A DNA stretch of 64,000 nucleotides, taken from NCBI GenBank assembly GCA_019188255.1, contig JAETXT010000002.1, positions 4,092,001-4,156,000 on the forward strand, in the 5' to 3' direction. The DNA is from Verticillium longisporum. Its lineage: Eukaryota > Ascomycota > Sordariomycetes > Glomerellales > Plectosphaerellaceae. Below the pieces are notes generated by a model that was not told the origin of the DNA, did no database searches, and saw only the letters and a list, made by a program, of their open reading frames with translations. The position numbers and the translations under genes were made by a program. Below, in pieces: positions 1 through 13,000 of this stretch; position 1 is the first letter of the stretch, and every line of letters begins with the position of its first letter.

Positions 1-563
1 AACACTGCAAATCCGTTCAGTCCAGTCCCTTGAGAGGACAAGGAGTAAAGCCAATATTATCCACTATTAACACAACCAAGAAAGTATGAGCTGCCGCGTC
101 CAACATGTCGGACCCTCTGATCACCGATTATGTGTTCCCCTGTGCTTCGTCTCTGTGATCGACTGGTGCCTGCCCCTCTCGCCTCGCTAGCAAAGCACTC
201 AATCATCCGCCCCAATGTCAAAAAGATCCCGCGGACCAGCCGAGCCCCAAACTTTGGACACACCGCCACGCGCATGCCGAGCCATGAAACAAGGGACGTA
301 AGAATTAGGGGATACGTAACAGGTATATAAGCGCAAAGAAACGACTCGCATTGCAGGAACAGCTGAAAAAAGAAACAAGCCGAGCGCGTCGCTGCGATCG
401 CTTGGCGGCGGACGCCTCGATCCAAGCCTGGTCGGACAAGCCCTTAGACTTGCGACGCACGGCCTCGAGGGTATAAAAGACGCCGAAAACGCCAAAGCCA
501 AGTCATTCGGGGGGGGTATCTCCTGTAGCAACAGTACAAGCTGCAGGTCGTCTCAAAGAAGGT
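1..563. other. Left edge, no recognisable gene
   Basis: This is the 3' flank of the RasGAP gene. Open frames here are short, overlap one another on both strands and show no family resemblance. An 8-G run lies near position 510. I see no tRNA, repeat or transposon end. Confidence 0.5.
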
Positions 564-3067
564 CTACCATCCCTTTTTCCGCGCGAAGCGCTTGTTCAAA
601 AGTGCCAACACCTTCGGCACGTTGAATTGTACGTATTCCAGGTCAAGTTCGTCCTGGTTGTCCTTTTGCATCTCGAGAAGATCGTCCAACTTGAGATCGA
701 GTTCAAGAAGGCCTCGGTTGCGGCCTGCGGCGAAGGTTAGCATGGAAACAAAAGCAATACGAAATGACAGCGGCTCACCCTTGTAGTGCAGTGAGATGAC
801 AAAGGTGCCCGGCAGCGGGCTCGTAAAGTTGAAGTAAATGTTCGCACGCCTGTTGTCGGGGACGTTGCTCTTCTGGATCACGCCCTCCTTCTCGAGCTGC
901 TGGTGCGTGAATTTGTAGGGACCTAGCACCTGTTGCTTTTGCTGCTTCCGCTTGGTGCCCTCACTCTGCGACCGCACATTGTGCAGGTAGCTCTTGTACG
1001 TCTCCAACTGCCCGACGAGATATGTGTTATGATCGCGGATAGTCTTGTAAACCTCATCAAGCTTCTCCGTCTCCTTGATGACAGCATCCTTGAGGGAGCC
1101 GAGATGCTGCAACTCTTGCTCTACCTCGTCGCGCAGTAGGCCAAAATGGTCGCTCTTGTCGATGACCCTGAGCTCCTGCAACTGGGAGAGCAGCTCCATC
1201 GCCCGAATGCCTTTACGCACCATGACTGCGTCATTGCGGCTCGTAGCCGCCGCATCCGCAATCCTTTCGAGACGCAGCGGCCGTCGTGCCACGTTGCTAT
1301 TGGAGGGAATCGACCGCATGATCTGCACGAAGATGGACTTGGCTTCCATAAAGTACACCTCTTCTTGCGTGATGTCAAGCGCGGCCGTGAGGTCGTCGAT
1401 GGCCGTCTCCCACCTGCTGAACAGTGGCAGGTTGTGGACCCTGTTCTCCTTGCGGGGGACCTGTGGGGGGCGGCGGAGAGCTCGGCCATAATAATGGACA
1501 AGTGCGAATTGTCGTCCTTGCAGAGCTCATTGTGGTGTTTCTCAATTAGGGCGTGCATGGCGTACACTTCATTGAGCGTGATGGAGAGCTCGAGGTCCTT
1601 CTTCGACAACGCCACGTAGTTGTCCATTTCCAAGCTCTCATAGAAGTCTTGTACTTCACAAAGGTCTAGCATGAACTTGTTGACGCGATCTTTGTTTGCC
1701 TGAATGAACGGCTGAAGCTTGGACATGTACGGCTCCTTGGCGTACGAAGGCTTGTTAGCGAGGTTTTGCAACATCTTGGCGATGTATGTCAGCGTCCTCC
1801 TCGGCCGCTCCGCTGGCTGTCCGTCGATGAGCATGTACGACTTGGGCGTCACGATGGCCGGGTTGATAAACCGAAGGAAGAAGAACCCTCCTATGAGCGT
1901 ACAGATGACTTGGTCATTGGCGTCAGGGTACTTCCGCTTCGTCAGACTTCGAATCTGCTTGCAGATCCAGCGGATGCCGTACGGCGCCTCCTCGAGTCCA
2001 TCGATGATGGTCGTGAGGAAGTTGTTAGCAATCTCCGTCAGCATCGTCAGACGAGGCTCAATGATGGCTTGGACTTGTGGGTTCTCGGCGGCTTGCTCGC
2101 CCGTGATGCCCTTGGGTAGCGAAGGCGGCAAGCTACCAGTATCCTCCTCAATTTGCTCAATCATGCGTTCGTAGACCTTGAGAGGGTTGATTTCCAGGTC
2201 AAGCTCCTTGAGTTCGATCATGTTGTCGATTCTGTCCCCCAAGACGGTCTTCAGCAAGCACTGGCCAGGGCCTCGGCCGGTATACGTCGTCATCATGCGT
2301 GAGACGGGCGTGTTGGCACGCAATAGCGACGAGTATTCGGGCGTGTTATCGAATTGGTAGGTGAGAACAGACTGTCGTCGATTAGACACGATATATGCAA
2401 CGAGCTAGAATCGAGTACATACCTGGAACATGGTCAGGAGGAGATGTTCTTCTCGACTCTCATACTGATTTCCGTAGATGGTGAACATAACGGTCTGTAG
2501 CAGCGAATCGATCTCAGACATGGAGACGAGCCGGCAAAGGTGCGCGATGTGTCGAGGCTCAGACTGTAGAAGAAACATGAGGTTGCCGTACTTTTGCGTC
2601 TTGTCGTCATTGGGAAAGGCACCCTCTTGCATATCGGTGGCATCCTCGAGGTGGCTAGCGACTTCATTTTGCTCCTCGAGGGCCATGCGGTTCTGAATAA
2701 GGAGTGCGATACGCGAGTCAAGATAGCGCACATCTTTCTCGAGCACAAAGTTCTTCTTGGACTGGGAAGATATCTTAGACTTGAGCTCCCGCAGGATCTT
2801 CTGGGCTGGGTAGCGTTAGCAGTGAACCGGCGTAACATATCAGGAGGAGAAGACTGAGCACGCACCCTTTGCTAGGTCATCCTCAATTTCAAGCTCGCCA
2901 TCGTTCGCTGACATGGACATGTACAGCGCGGACATGGAATACCGCTTGGACTGGCGGGCGGACCGCGAGCCATCATAGGAAGACATGGTGTTTTGTCGGG
3001 AAAGAGGCTGGAAGGAAGACGAAGAGGCAGTCGAGGCGCGGGAGGGAGCTTGCAGCATCACGGACAT
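564..3067 (-). CDS. Ras GTPase-activating protein (Gap1/Sar1/GapA-type RasGAP), one frame break
   Basis: Stimulates GTP hydrolysis by Ras and so switches Ras signalling off at the membrane. Exons read 3067-2866, 2805-2423 and 2371-564; about 797 aa once one base is allowed for. The start ATG at 3067 opens MSVMLQAPS; in-frame sequence upstream has no ATG. After a Ser-rich N-terminus comes the GAP domain, with the arginine-finger loop [12 protein letters not shown] near residue 212 and the stabilising motif [12 protein letters not shown] near residue 354. A RasGAP C-terminal domain (about residues 560-690) follows, and the protein ends in KRFARKKGW. The architecture and length match S. pombe Gap1 (766 aa) rather than IQGAPs, since no IQ or calponin-homology region is seen. 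The frame slips by one base at a run of six G (1465-1470, C on the coding strand). Both sides are conserved, so I read this as a missing base and not as a dead gene. Confidence 0.88.
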
Positions 3068-6000
3068 GATGTCAAGAGGTCGCGTATGGTCGAGGCGGCG
3101 CAATGGGGAATCAGGCTGGCGTGCCCGATAGAGCCCCTAGGACGTCACGGCGCTCGAGTCGTCGTCGGGGCCGAGGCAAGGCTGGCACCGAAGGGGGCTC
3201 GCGATGCAACGGCAGATAGGAGGTGAGAACGGGCTGGCGAAGAAGCAGAAGTCGCACGCTGGAGGTCGCGGTCGTCCGGCAACGATTTTTGAGTTTTCGG
3301 GCAACTGTCTCGGTTCTGGACAGCAGGATGCTGGTCGCACAATCAGGCCGCAGGGGCGTCGGTGGCCGATTTCGACGGGATACTGGTCGGCTTTCAATTA
3401 GGAGTCGGGAATTCGGCGAGACTGGGTCGTCGACTACGAGCCTTTAGGGGGGCAGGGCTATGGTCGGGGTGTTTGCTGAAGGGTTGAGGACAAGTGACTA
3501 TGCTCTGCCAACGTGGATAGCCTGTCCTGTTTGGCGGCGGGGAATTGGCGACAACGTGTCCAGGCTGTGTTCGTGCAGTCGAATGAAGCGTCGAGCATGC
3601 AATTCCAGAGTACGGCTTGATATGGGTGAATGTCGTGTCGTCTCTGGAACGGAGACAAGATTGGGATATGGGAGTGGATGGTCGGATGAGGAATTATGGT
3701 TATCAAGGAGGGGAACCTTGACAGCGTAGGTCGGCGTGAGGGCGAGAAGTGCAAGAAGAATGAGAGGGGGGGCTTGCAGGTGGTGCTGTGCAGCAGACGA
3801 TGGGCGGACCAGGGTCGTAAAGTGCGTACAAGGAAAGGTGAAAGATGGATAAGGTCACGGTCACAGGCCGCGCCGGTGGAGGAAGAGGAGGGACTGCAGG
3901 CGCGAGATGATGGCGGGTGTGTGGTAGTGGATGAGCGGTGGATAGGAGGAAAAGGAGGGAGGAGGCATCAGATGCACAGTGAGGGGGGGATTCCGCAGGC
4001 ACAAGCAGATAGATGCAGGCAGGTGCAGCGCCGAGAGGAAGGTACAGTGCACGGAGCACAGAGCACAAAAGATACATGTAAGGGGCTCGCTCTTTCCCTG
4101 CCAGCGCCAGATGAATGGCAAGTACCGCCTGGCGACGGACGGCTTGGGCAGCATGAGGCAGGGGCTAGGAGGGGGGATGGGCAGGTCCGCTGTTGCACAA
4201 TTTGGGATTAGAGGGGCGTTGCACCCTGAACGGTTTAAAAGGGTGGGGACTGGGGGTTGGGCAGCTGCTCTGACTGGCTCAACCTCTTTGGTGCCTGGAC
4301 TGTGCGGGCTCTGTACCTGAACTGGACAGGTCGTTGCTCCCTTCGTCCCCACTCAGCTTGTCTCTCGTGTCTCTGGCCCGACTCTCGTCCTCGACCTGTT
4401 CCCTGTCTTGGTCCTTTATTACCCTCCTCCAGCAAACACTTGTCGCCATCCATCGTAGCAGCTCGGGCCATCATCCATGCACACCTTGTCCATTTATGTC
4501 TGTTGCTGTTTTGGTCCTCAGCCGTCTTTGTCCGAACCCTTGACCGAACACGGGTCACTGACGACAGCCTGGTCACGGCGAATCAAGCTGGATAACCAGA
4601 CACCACGAATATATGTTTGAGGACGCTGCAGGGGGTCGACACATGCCGTGTGAGATTCCAAGAGGGGGGATCGTCACGCGCCTTGAGTGGTCGACAGTGC
4701 ACCACACCTCCCAGGTCACGTACCTGAGACTAGTACCACCGTATCTGACCCCTCACACTACCAGCCTGTCTTCAAGGTGCCATGTGTGTGTGTGTGTCGT
4801 GCTGTCTTTACGTCGTCACCAAAATCCGATAACAATGCGCATCGAAGGGGTCGCCGCCGACATGAAGACCCTTTGCGTATCCGGCCAGTCCATGAGTCGC
4901 ACAGTGGTTCCATCCAGACGGCAAAAACTTGAGACTCGAGGGGCTTCATTCGACCCCGTCGACCCGACTGTTAGGCTCCATCTAGTCGCTGACTGCATCG
5001 CACAGTCTCCAGTGTGATGGGACCATACCTTGCATAGAACCTTTTCATGCACACCAGCCGCGCATGACGGCTGACGGGCTTGAAACAGACAAGCATCATC
5101 AGGCTTTGCTATCGTCTTACGACTTCGCCCTTGTGATGATGGATTGTGTGTAACCTGCCTCCGTGGCTGCCGCTACCTCATCTCGACGATCTTCCTCAAG
5201 CTGACATATCACACCTGTCGGTATGTGAGGTCGGACCCCTGTTGCCAGAGCCAATAACGCTAGGATCTCCTCCAAGCATTCTGGGAACCTGTTTCTTTGA
5301 TCTCTTCTCTGGGCAGGCGGAGCACTGGAGCCAGTCCTCGTCCAGTCCTAATATCCATGTCAGTCACCTACATGTATTAGTTGTCGCCCCTCTCAGCCGC
5401 GGTCGCAAAGGATGACCTGACTGGGATTGGGTCGGTTCGACCGGAACAAGAGCGCCAACACGTCCGCAAGCTCTCTTTTGCCATGTCACGTCCTGTCCTG
5501 GGTCAACAGGGAGAATACTGGGAGAGGACGCCTTCCCGAAACTCTTCGCGGAACTCGATCCTTGTCCGAACCATTGAGCCGATGCAAGAGTCATGGTAAC
5601 CTCGGTGGCTCTCATCACACAAGGCGTTACACTCAGCCAGAGGGATCAGTCAGCCCTGCAAGGATAGCCTCTCGCACCACGTTATCGGGTCTGCCATCAT
5701 CAGCGCGGTCTCTATTCCGCCACCTCAAACTCGCTTGAGGCTTGCTCTAGTAGACGACCTTCGACGATGTTGAAGCTTCGGTAATGTTCCTCATTCAGGC
5801 GCCCATTGGATGAATGTTCGCGCTAGCCACGGCGACGGCTCTTTCAGATATCGTCTCTCCACCCCTTTGGTGTTAACGTCCCTCGGAGCGGCCGATTGGC
5901 GATCATCAGCCATCGTTGTGAACAGCGCCAAACACGATTCGTCAGCTTCTCGCGCGCGCAAGCCTTTGCAGCCGCATCACCGAGCACCGAGAAAGCGGGA

Positions 6001-8480
6001 TCCCTAGCTTGGACTACATATTCCAGCTCCAGTGAGAAACACCTCGGATGGCTCAGGCCTTGCCCATGGCAATGATCGTGAGCATCAACCACCCACCTCA
6101 GTTGCTAGCTCGACGCCGCGCCCGACTTGTGGGCGTGCCTTCATCACGGCTGAATCGCCACAGTTCAAGCCAAGTCGCGGGTTCGTGCCTGCCAGCTGCA
6201 AGGTTAAGGACGCCGTCGGTGGGGTTGTATGCCAGACGAACTTTTCGTACCTGCAGCTCACGCTTCGGCAGACGGACTGCTCGGCCCCAGTTAGTCGGTC
6301 CCGCAGCTTTGTGGGGATGCCAATTCATTACCCTTTTCACTGCAGCGCCTTTTTGCCGAACGCTGGACACCTGGCATCAGTATCATTCCGTTCACAGCTA
6401 TCTATCTTACTGTTGGCTGAATGGCACCAAACTGGCTTGCGAGACCGTCATGTCACGACTCGTCACAATGATGCTCCCTGTGCATCCAAATTTCAATACA
6501 TGGTCGTGGCTCGCGCTCTGATGATCGGCTCCACCGACGCGATCTGTGCGCTTTGTGCCTATTGACACCCTCGCCCGATTTGGGCGACCAAGGACGCTCC
6601 CTTTCTTGTTGGTTGGCGCCTCTCCTAAAGCGTCGACTTGAAACATTTGAGTCGAGCGGTGCAGGGCATTACCCGAGCTTGGCTGCAGCGGCGAGGGTGG
6701 CTGAGCTCAGGCTCCAGGCGCACATGTTCGTGGCACACTTGACAGTGGGATGGCAGAAAAGGCGCTGCTCATGAGTTCCAATGTGAACGAAATTTCGCTT
6801 GGTTGGGTCAGTCGACCTGCAGAATCGAGCACGACCGGGGCACTCGGCGGGGCTTCCACGATTCATCGTCGATTAGGGAGGCTCGCCGAGATGAGACAGC
6901 TCCTTGTGTCCATCTTGCATATCTGCGAAACACCGCGTCAGGCACCATTGCACTTGACAAGATCATATGACCGTTAAATAGAGCAGCCTGGTTCAAAGAT
7001 GGCGATAAGGAGTTGCCTGGCCCTTGTGGCCGAGAGATTGAAGCCTCGACGCTCGAGGGCATCGCTCAAGTCTTCAAACGTGGGCACCCAGCGTAAGGCG
7101 TCAGTCAGTACATTCCTTCTTCAGGGTCCAGAGAGCATTCTCGCCACTGAAACGAAACGCGACGGGCCGACTGCCGGGGTTCACCAGGTTGATCCCGTGC
7201 CAGCGATCGCGGGTGGTCGGTGACTGATCGCTGGAGACTTTTGCAACGAGGGCACTCGATTCTCGTCGTGATCAGTCCAATACTGCGAGGTGTCGGAGAA
7301 ACTTGTCTTTCATGTCCACCCAGCTGTTGTCGAGCTGCCAAGGTCACTCAGATTAAATGCTCGTAAGCGTTGAGGATTCTGACCAGTCCAGTTGACCGCC
7401 GGTGCGCATTTCAAGGAGGGCACCGCGACAGTCTACCAAGCCTGTCCACCATGAAGGCACACCGAGCGGGGTTGGTTGTTTGGTGCCCTCAGATACCACA
7501 AAGCCATCGACATCTGATACTCGGGTGGCTCCCCGCGTGCTCACGACAGGGCTTCCGTCTTCACGGAGTTTTCATTTCCTTTTGCAGGAGATATGTTTTG
7601 TTGATGATTTTCGCCATCACAACGCAGGCGTCCAGTTTCGCATCAGCTACGCTGTAATACACACTTTAGTTTGGATTTCTGCGAAGATATCATATCGAAT
7701 AGTGGTTCCCATGTCTCCTCGAATCAGATCAGCGGATAGTCAACCATCAGATCAGCACAGATGGGTCATTAAATTATCGGAGCATCGCCGGCACGGGAGT
7801 GACATACGTGTGTGTTCAGCGTGTTGCGCCGGATCATACCAAATAGAAGACGGGTTCTCGCGCTACAACTCGGTTGATGGCCAGGGCAGCGATCATTCAC
7901 TTTGACCGAGGGATAAACTATCCAGCCCTGAATTGCGCCTTTGGGAAGTTATTGCGAGCTGGGTAAGGGAAATCATCCAATCCGAAGTCGAAGAGCTTCT
8001 GTAGTTTTCACAATTGTGCGACTTTTGAAGCACAAGCTTTCGCCCCTCTCTATCCATCAAACCAGCTTCATGCCATCCGTGTGATCCAACGAGCCTGCCA
8101 CAGTGGAAGTCACATTTGATTTGAGGTAGCGAAGGTCCACACAGTCTAGGACGTGTTATTCAAGAAATGATGCATCTTACAAAGCTGGACCTCGCGATGG
8201 CTAAATTATGATGTCAAATACTTGCGAATCGGCCAGCTTGGCCGCGACTTTCAGAAAGGTGACCGACAACTGGTCACAGCTGGTCGACAAGTGATGTCAT
8301 GAATCACGTCAATCATTGGCACTAGCTAAGCGACGTGGCTCAAGCTCGAGCTCCAAGCTCCCGTTGCTTCAGACATCGTCAGAGCCTCATCAACTTCAAA
8401 CCCCTCTTCAATTACCTTCATCCCCCATCAAATAACGACTCATCATTCAGCCATAGCTCTGTTCAGTAACAATCAGTAAA
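3068..8480. other. 5.4-kb interval without a recognisable gene
   Basis: Upstream of RasGAP and upstream of the peroxiredoxin. Open frames of 60-177 codons occur on both strands but overlap each other and none resembles a known family. I see no tRNA, no transposase and no tandem array beyond a short GT tract near 4787-4798. It may hold long 5' leaders, upstream introns, non-coding transcripts or a degraded element. CCAAT boxes near 7977 and 8311 (reverse) could belong to the peroxiredoxin promoter. Confidence 0.4.
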
Positions 8481-9163
8481 ATGGCTTTCCGTGCTGTCGC
8501 TAGAAGAGCCGCCTTTGCCCGGCCCGCCGTCGCGGCGCGTGCATTTCACTCGACCCCCCGGGCCTTCGTCCGTGTGGGCGATGAGATTCCCGATCTCAAT
8601 GTTCTTGTCGAGGACTCGCCCGCCAACAAGGTCAACCTCGCCGACGAGTTCAAGTCGGCTAATGGCCTGATCATTGGCGTGCCTGCTGCCTTCTCGGGCA
8701 CTTGCTCGGCGAGCCATGTGCCCTCGTACATCAACCATCCCAAGCTCAAGGAAGCGGGCTCGGTGTTCGTTGTCTCGGTCAACGACCCCTTTGTGTGGGT
8801 GCTTCCTCTCCCCACAGCGAAACTGAAAGATTCGCAGCTGACCTTGAGAAGCATGAAGGCGTGGGCCGACCAGATGGACCCGGCGCAGCAGACGGGAGTG
8901 AGTTTCCCCTTCTCAGAGATCTATCTGCCTTTTGGTCAATAGAAAGGACGCAGAGCTGACGAGTCCAGATTCGATTCCTCGGCGACCCGACGGCCGAGTT
9001 CACCAAGGCGCTGAACCTTGGCTGGGATGGCTCGGCCATCTTTGGCGGCATCCGCAGCAAGCGTTACGCGCTGGTCGTTGAGAACGGCACGGTCAAGTCG
9101 GCTCACGTTGAGCCTGACAACACGGGCACGGCTGTCTCGATGGCTGACAAGGTGCTTGGCTAA
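8481..9163 (+). CDS. Peroxiredoxin-5/PMP20-type (Asp f 3-like), probably mitochondrial
   Basis: Thiol peroxidase that reduces hydrogen and organic peroxides. Exons 8481-8794, 8852-8897 and 8969-9163 give 184 aa. The donor at 8795 and the acceptor at 8851 follow GTGGGT and GCTGACC-type signals, and the joined frame reads through NDPFVMKAWADQ and TGIRFLGDPT, both typical of the family. The peroxidatic cysteine is Cys75 in FSGTCSASHVP. It is the only cysteine, so this is a 1-Cys enzyme that needs an external reductant. The first 30 residues are rich in Arg and Ala with no acidic residue, ending AFHSTPRAF, which looks like a mitochondrial presequence; there is no SKL-type peroxisomal tail (the protein ends KVLG). 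Plus strand, head-to-tail with apsB. Confidence 0.93.
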
Positions 9164-10053
9164 GCACATAAAAGTGGACAGTGTGAGAGCGAACAGCGCT
9201 CGGAGAATGGCCTGCCTGGCACATGCTGGAGCTGTATGAATAGACAAAAATGGTAGGCACGTCAACATCTGATCGTTTCAGCCCATGAGGGCCTACTTGG
9301 CAGCAGATGGTTTCCATACCTGGGACTGTGTGGTTGATGGGCTACGCACACTCGCCCATACCTACGTACCTACCTACCTTATCTTACCTTCTTAGGTACC
9401 TAGGTACCTTAAAGTGCCTTGGGTACCTAGGTACCATATGGTCAAGTCCTTGGCACAATTAAGGGCCCGAAGCAGACATGGCATTCAATGCAGAGTCTGA
9501 GGCAGAAAGCAACGTGCCCTTTCTTCTTTTCTCCCAGCTCGGTCTGGTCGCTGTACCTGCCCCGCAGCCGGACCCCCGCCGGAAGCGGCGACCTGCCTGC
9601 CCGCCCAATGAGAGTGTGTCGCGGCCACCCATCGCGCTTGCTGTCATAGCAACGTCAGGGGTCGCAGAGCCACGAGGTACTGGGCCGCCCACTGTAGGGA
9701 CACTGAAACTTCAGCGCCTAGGCGCTGTCATGTGCTGTCATCCACTGAAGGCCAGGGGTCAGCTCCTTCCATCTCAGCGAATTGGGGAGGACCGAGCGCG
9801 TCATTGTAGGCTTGAAGGTTGCATCCCGCGCATCGTCCACGTCGACGCTGCCCCCCCCTGGTAGCCCCAAGTCACAGCAGTTGCAACCTGGTCAGCTTCT
9901 TTCTTTGCTGTCCGCAACACCATACATACCTACCTAGGTACACACACATCACGGCAAACTCTGCGCGCCCCAGACCAGGCCAGGCCACGGCCGAATGCAT
10001 CCCATCCACAGTCATCACTCACTCGACGACGACCATCACAGCTGGAGGCCTCG
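9164..10053. other. Intergenic region with TACCTAGGTA palindromes
   Basis: Peroxiredoxin 3' flank and apsB promoter and leader. It holds three copies of the 10-bp palindrome TACCTAGGTA (9397-9406, 9424-9433, 9931-9940) amid TACC-type simple sequence. No gene is recognised. Confidence 0.6.
9397..9433. repeat. Two TACCTAGGTA palindromes
   Basis: Exact copies at 9397-9406 and 9424-9433, set in ACCT/AGGT-rich sequence downstream of the peroxiredoxin stop. The same 10-mer recurs at 9931, 23231 and 53992, always outside genes. Confidence 0.8.
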
Positions 10054-13000
10054 ATGGACGCCGACGAAAACTCTAGACCTGCGAGTCGCGACTCCGAGTC
10101 GCGTCCCTCAACAGCCCACCGCGTCGGTGGTTCCTCATTCCTCGGCCCCGCTGATTTTGACGACTCGACCGTATCGCCAGTAAAAGGGGGAACGATAAGA
10201 CAGACGATGATATTCCTGGGCGGTCAGGCAATGTGACACCCCTCCGACGAAACGACTACCCCTCGCTGCCGCCCCCAAACAATGCCCCCGAGGTCAGCTT
10301 TGTTGAGGGTGCTACCTTTGACGACACCCACCACGGCGACGATCATGCCGAAACTGCCGTCCGAGCCCATCTTCAGGATGTCGAGTCAAGCTTCATGTCG
10401 CGCCTATCGCCTCTCCCGACTGTGACAACCACAGGCGCCGACGACACCTATCTATTTGACGGTGCCTCTTCCGGCCGAACCAAATCAACAACAAATCGAC
10501 CCTTCGCCCCAAGAGCTCACACCGACGGCGGCCGGTCCGATAACGAACTGCCCCAATTGCGATCCAACAGCGTCCACACTGCCGATGTCAGCAACACGAC
10601 CTCTTCACTCGAAACTCTCTCTTCCTCCCCGACAGCCGCAGCAGCCCGGCGGACCGTGTCCCGCGCACTCTCGAGCCTCAGTGATGACCCTCGACGCCAG
10701 ACCTCTGCCAACCTCGTCCACAGCGCTGATGCGACCGACGATGACCAGTCCGGCGCTGACCTTTCCATGTCCCAGTCTGACGCCTCAGGCGACCAGAGCA
10801 CGGGTAGGGGCTCCGTAGATGTCGGCAGTACCCCGGGGCACGCACTTCGATACGGCAAGCGGCCCAAGTACCTTCGCAGCCGCGGCACAAGCCAGCGTTC
10901 CTCGACATCCTCATTCGTCACGAACCCCGAGTCCCACGACGATCTCGACAGTGAAGGCACGGTGGGGCTTGAAATTGACTATGCTCTACAGTCGGGCGGT
11001 GCTACTGGGCCCATCATGCCTTGTACCATGAGCAACATACTCTCTCGCACCGTGAGCATGGGAAGCATGGTCTCGGGCATGGGCATAGACGACACTCCGG
11101 AGCCTGGCGCGACGCCTTTGGAAACGCTGGAGGAGGTTGAGCGATCCCCACACAATAGGCCCCTCAATGAGGATCTCATGAAGACGCCAAAGCCTTCTAA
11201 GGAAAATCTTTCGGCGCCGACCGACACCGTCATTGCACGTCACGTTAGGAACGTTCATGTGCCTGAGTCTCTGGCCAAGGAGTACCGAAGTAAAAGCGGG
11301 CTCACCACGCCACGAAAACCCTCCGACATGACGCTCGTGGGTTCCGGCCGCTCTGGAAAGAACCTGACGCTCAAGGAACAGAGCAGTACCATTGAACGTC
11401 TGTCGAAGGAGAACTTTGATCTCAAGCTCAAGGTCATGTTTCTCAGTGACCGTCTTGATAAGCTTTCCGAAGAGGGTGTTAAGGAGATGATCTCTGAGAA
11501 CGTCGAGCTCAAGACGAGTCTTGCCGTCGTCACGCGGGACAATAAAGCGCTTCGGAGACGCGTCAGAGAGCTAGAGAAGAAGCTCAAGGAAGACGAAGAC
11601 CGTCCGAGTACGGCGCGGAGCGGCGCGTCATCCAACGATCAGACTGCCCACTTTTTGACCACGAGGCGAACGAACGTGAAGAAGAGCTCATCTACTTGCG
11701 CGAGCGCGTTGAGGAGTACGTCACGGAGATTGAGCGACTCAAAAATGACAGCATATCTAAAGAGGCGGAGAAGCGCAAGTTGACTGAGGTGGTCAAATCG
11801 CTTGGGGAACGCACTGGCGAGAATCTCGGTCGACAGGAGGAGGCCGATGTCTGGAAGGACTTGCTGGAGCAGGAGACCGCCCGGCGAGAGCAGGCCGACG
11901 AGGACAACAAACGCATGCGCGATGAGATCTTCCGTCTGAAGCAGGAGATGACTTCTTCTCATGGAGGGAGTGGTGGCGGTCTCCATCATACGACGAACAT
12001 CTACAATATTACGAAGAAGAACCGACAGGTATCCCCGAGTCGTCCGATATCCGGTCTCTCGGGCGATTTGGACTCGAACACCAATGGTGGTTTCAGCAGC
12101 ACGGCGCCTACATTGGTTGAGGAGTTGCGTCGTGAGAGCGAGCAGCTGCGACACGAAAATGCCGAATTGCGACGCGAAGTTGGCGCCCAGACGTCCATGC
12201 TCACGTCCAGGAATCGCGAGAAGGAGCGTTTGTACCAAGAAATTGAGGACCTTAAAATCGCCCAACGCCGCGGCGGACCCGCCCTCTCAGCAGTTGATAG
12301 CTTGCTTGAGCGGTCAGCGTCCCGGGCCGGCGGCCATCATCGGTCCATGTCACGCACTAGCATTTCAAGGACGCAAATCACCGAAGCCGACGAGGCCGAG
12401 AGGGAGCAGCTCGAAAACGACCTCTCGGAAGCTCGCGATCGAATTAACGAGGTCAAATTACACAACCAGGAACTGCAGAGGGAGCTCGACGGCTGCATGG
12501 AAGACTTTGAAACGACAGTCGACGCCAAACAGCAAGCCGAAGAGGCCGCGACGGCTCTGCAAGAAGATCTGGAGACAGCGATGGCCGATCTTGTTGCACT
12601 ACAGGCCGAGCGCGATGAAGCCCTCCGAGAACAAGCGGACATGGAAGCCGAGTTTGAGGCACTTCGGAAAGAAGCCCAAGAGGAAATTGACGCGCTCGAG
12701 AACGAAGCCGATCAAAAGGGAGAGGAGATGCAGCGACTGCAGTTGGACCTCAGCATTCGGTCTGAAAACTTCGAGGCTCTCCAGAAAGAGATGCGGGATA
12801 TGAGCGAGGCGATCGTCCGGCTCGAGGACGAGCACGAGAACAAGTTCCAGCGCATCCAGCAGCTTGAACAAGACCTTCAGGACGCTAACAAGGAGTCGGA
12901 GGATCTGGAGACGAAGCTGCGTGAGGCCAACGACAAGGTGCAACGGCTCGGCGTCCAGGCAGAGTCGAGCCAAAGCGAGATTGCCTTCCTCCGCGAGGAG

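Noticed and set aside
3068..3103. N-terminal extension of RasGAP beginning at 3103
   Set aside because: That codon is TTG; the first ATG in frame is at 3067. The same reasoning moved the starts of the MFS transporter (25102) and the Zn2Cys6 factor (30148).
6032..6565. 177-codon plus-strand frame in the long gene-free stretch
   Set aside because: Overlapping frames of similar length occur on the same and opposite strand; composition is random-like and no motif is recognisable.
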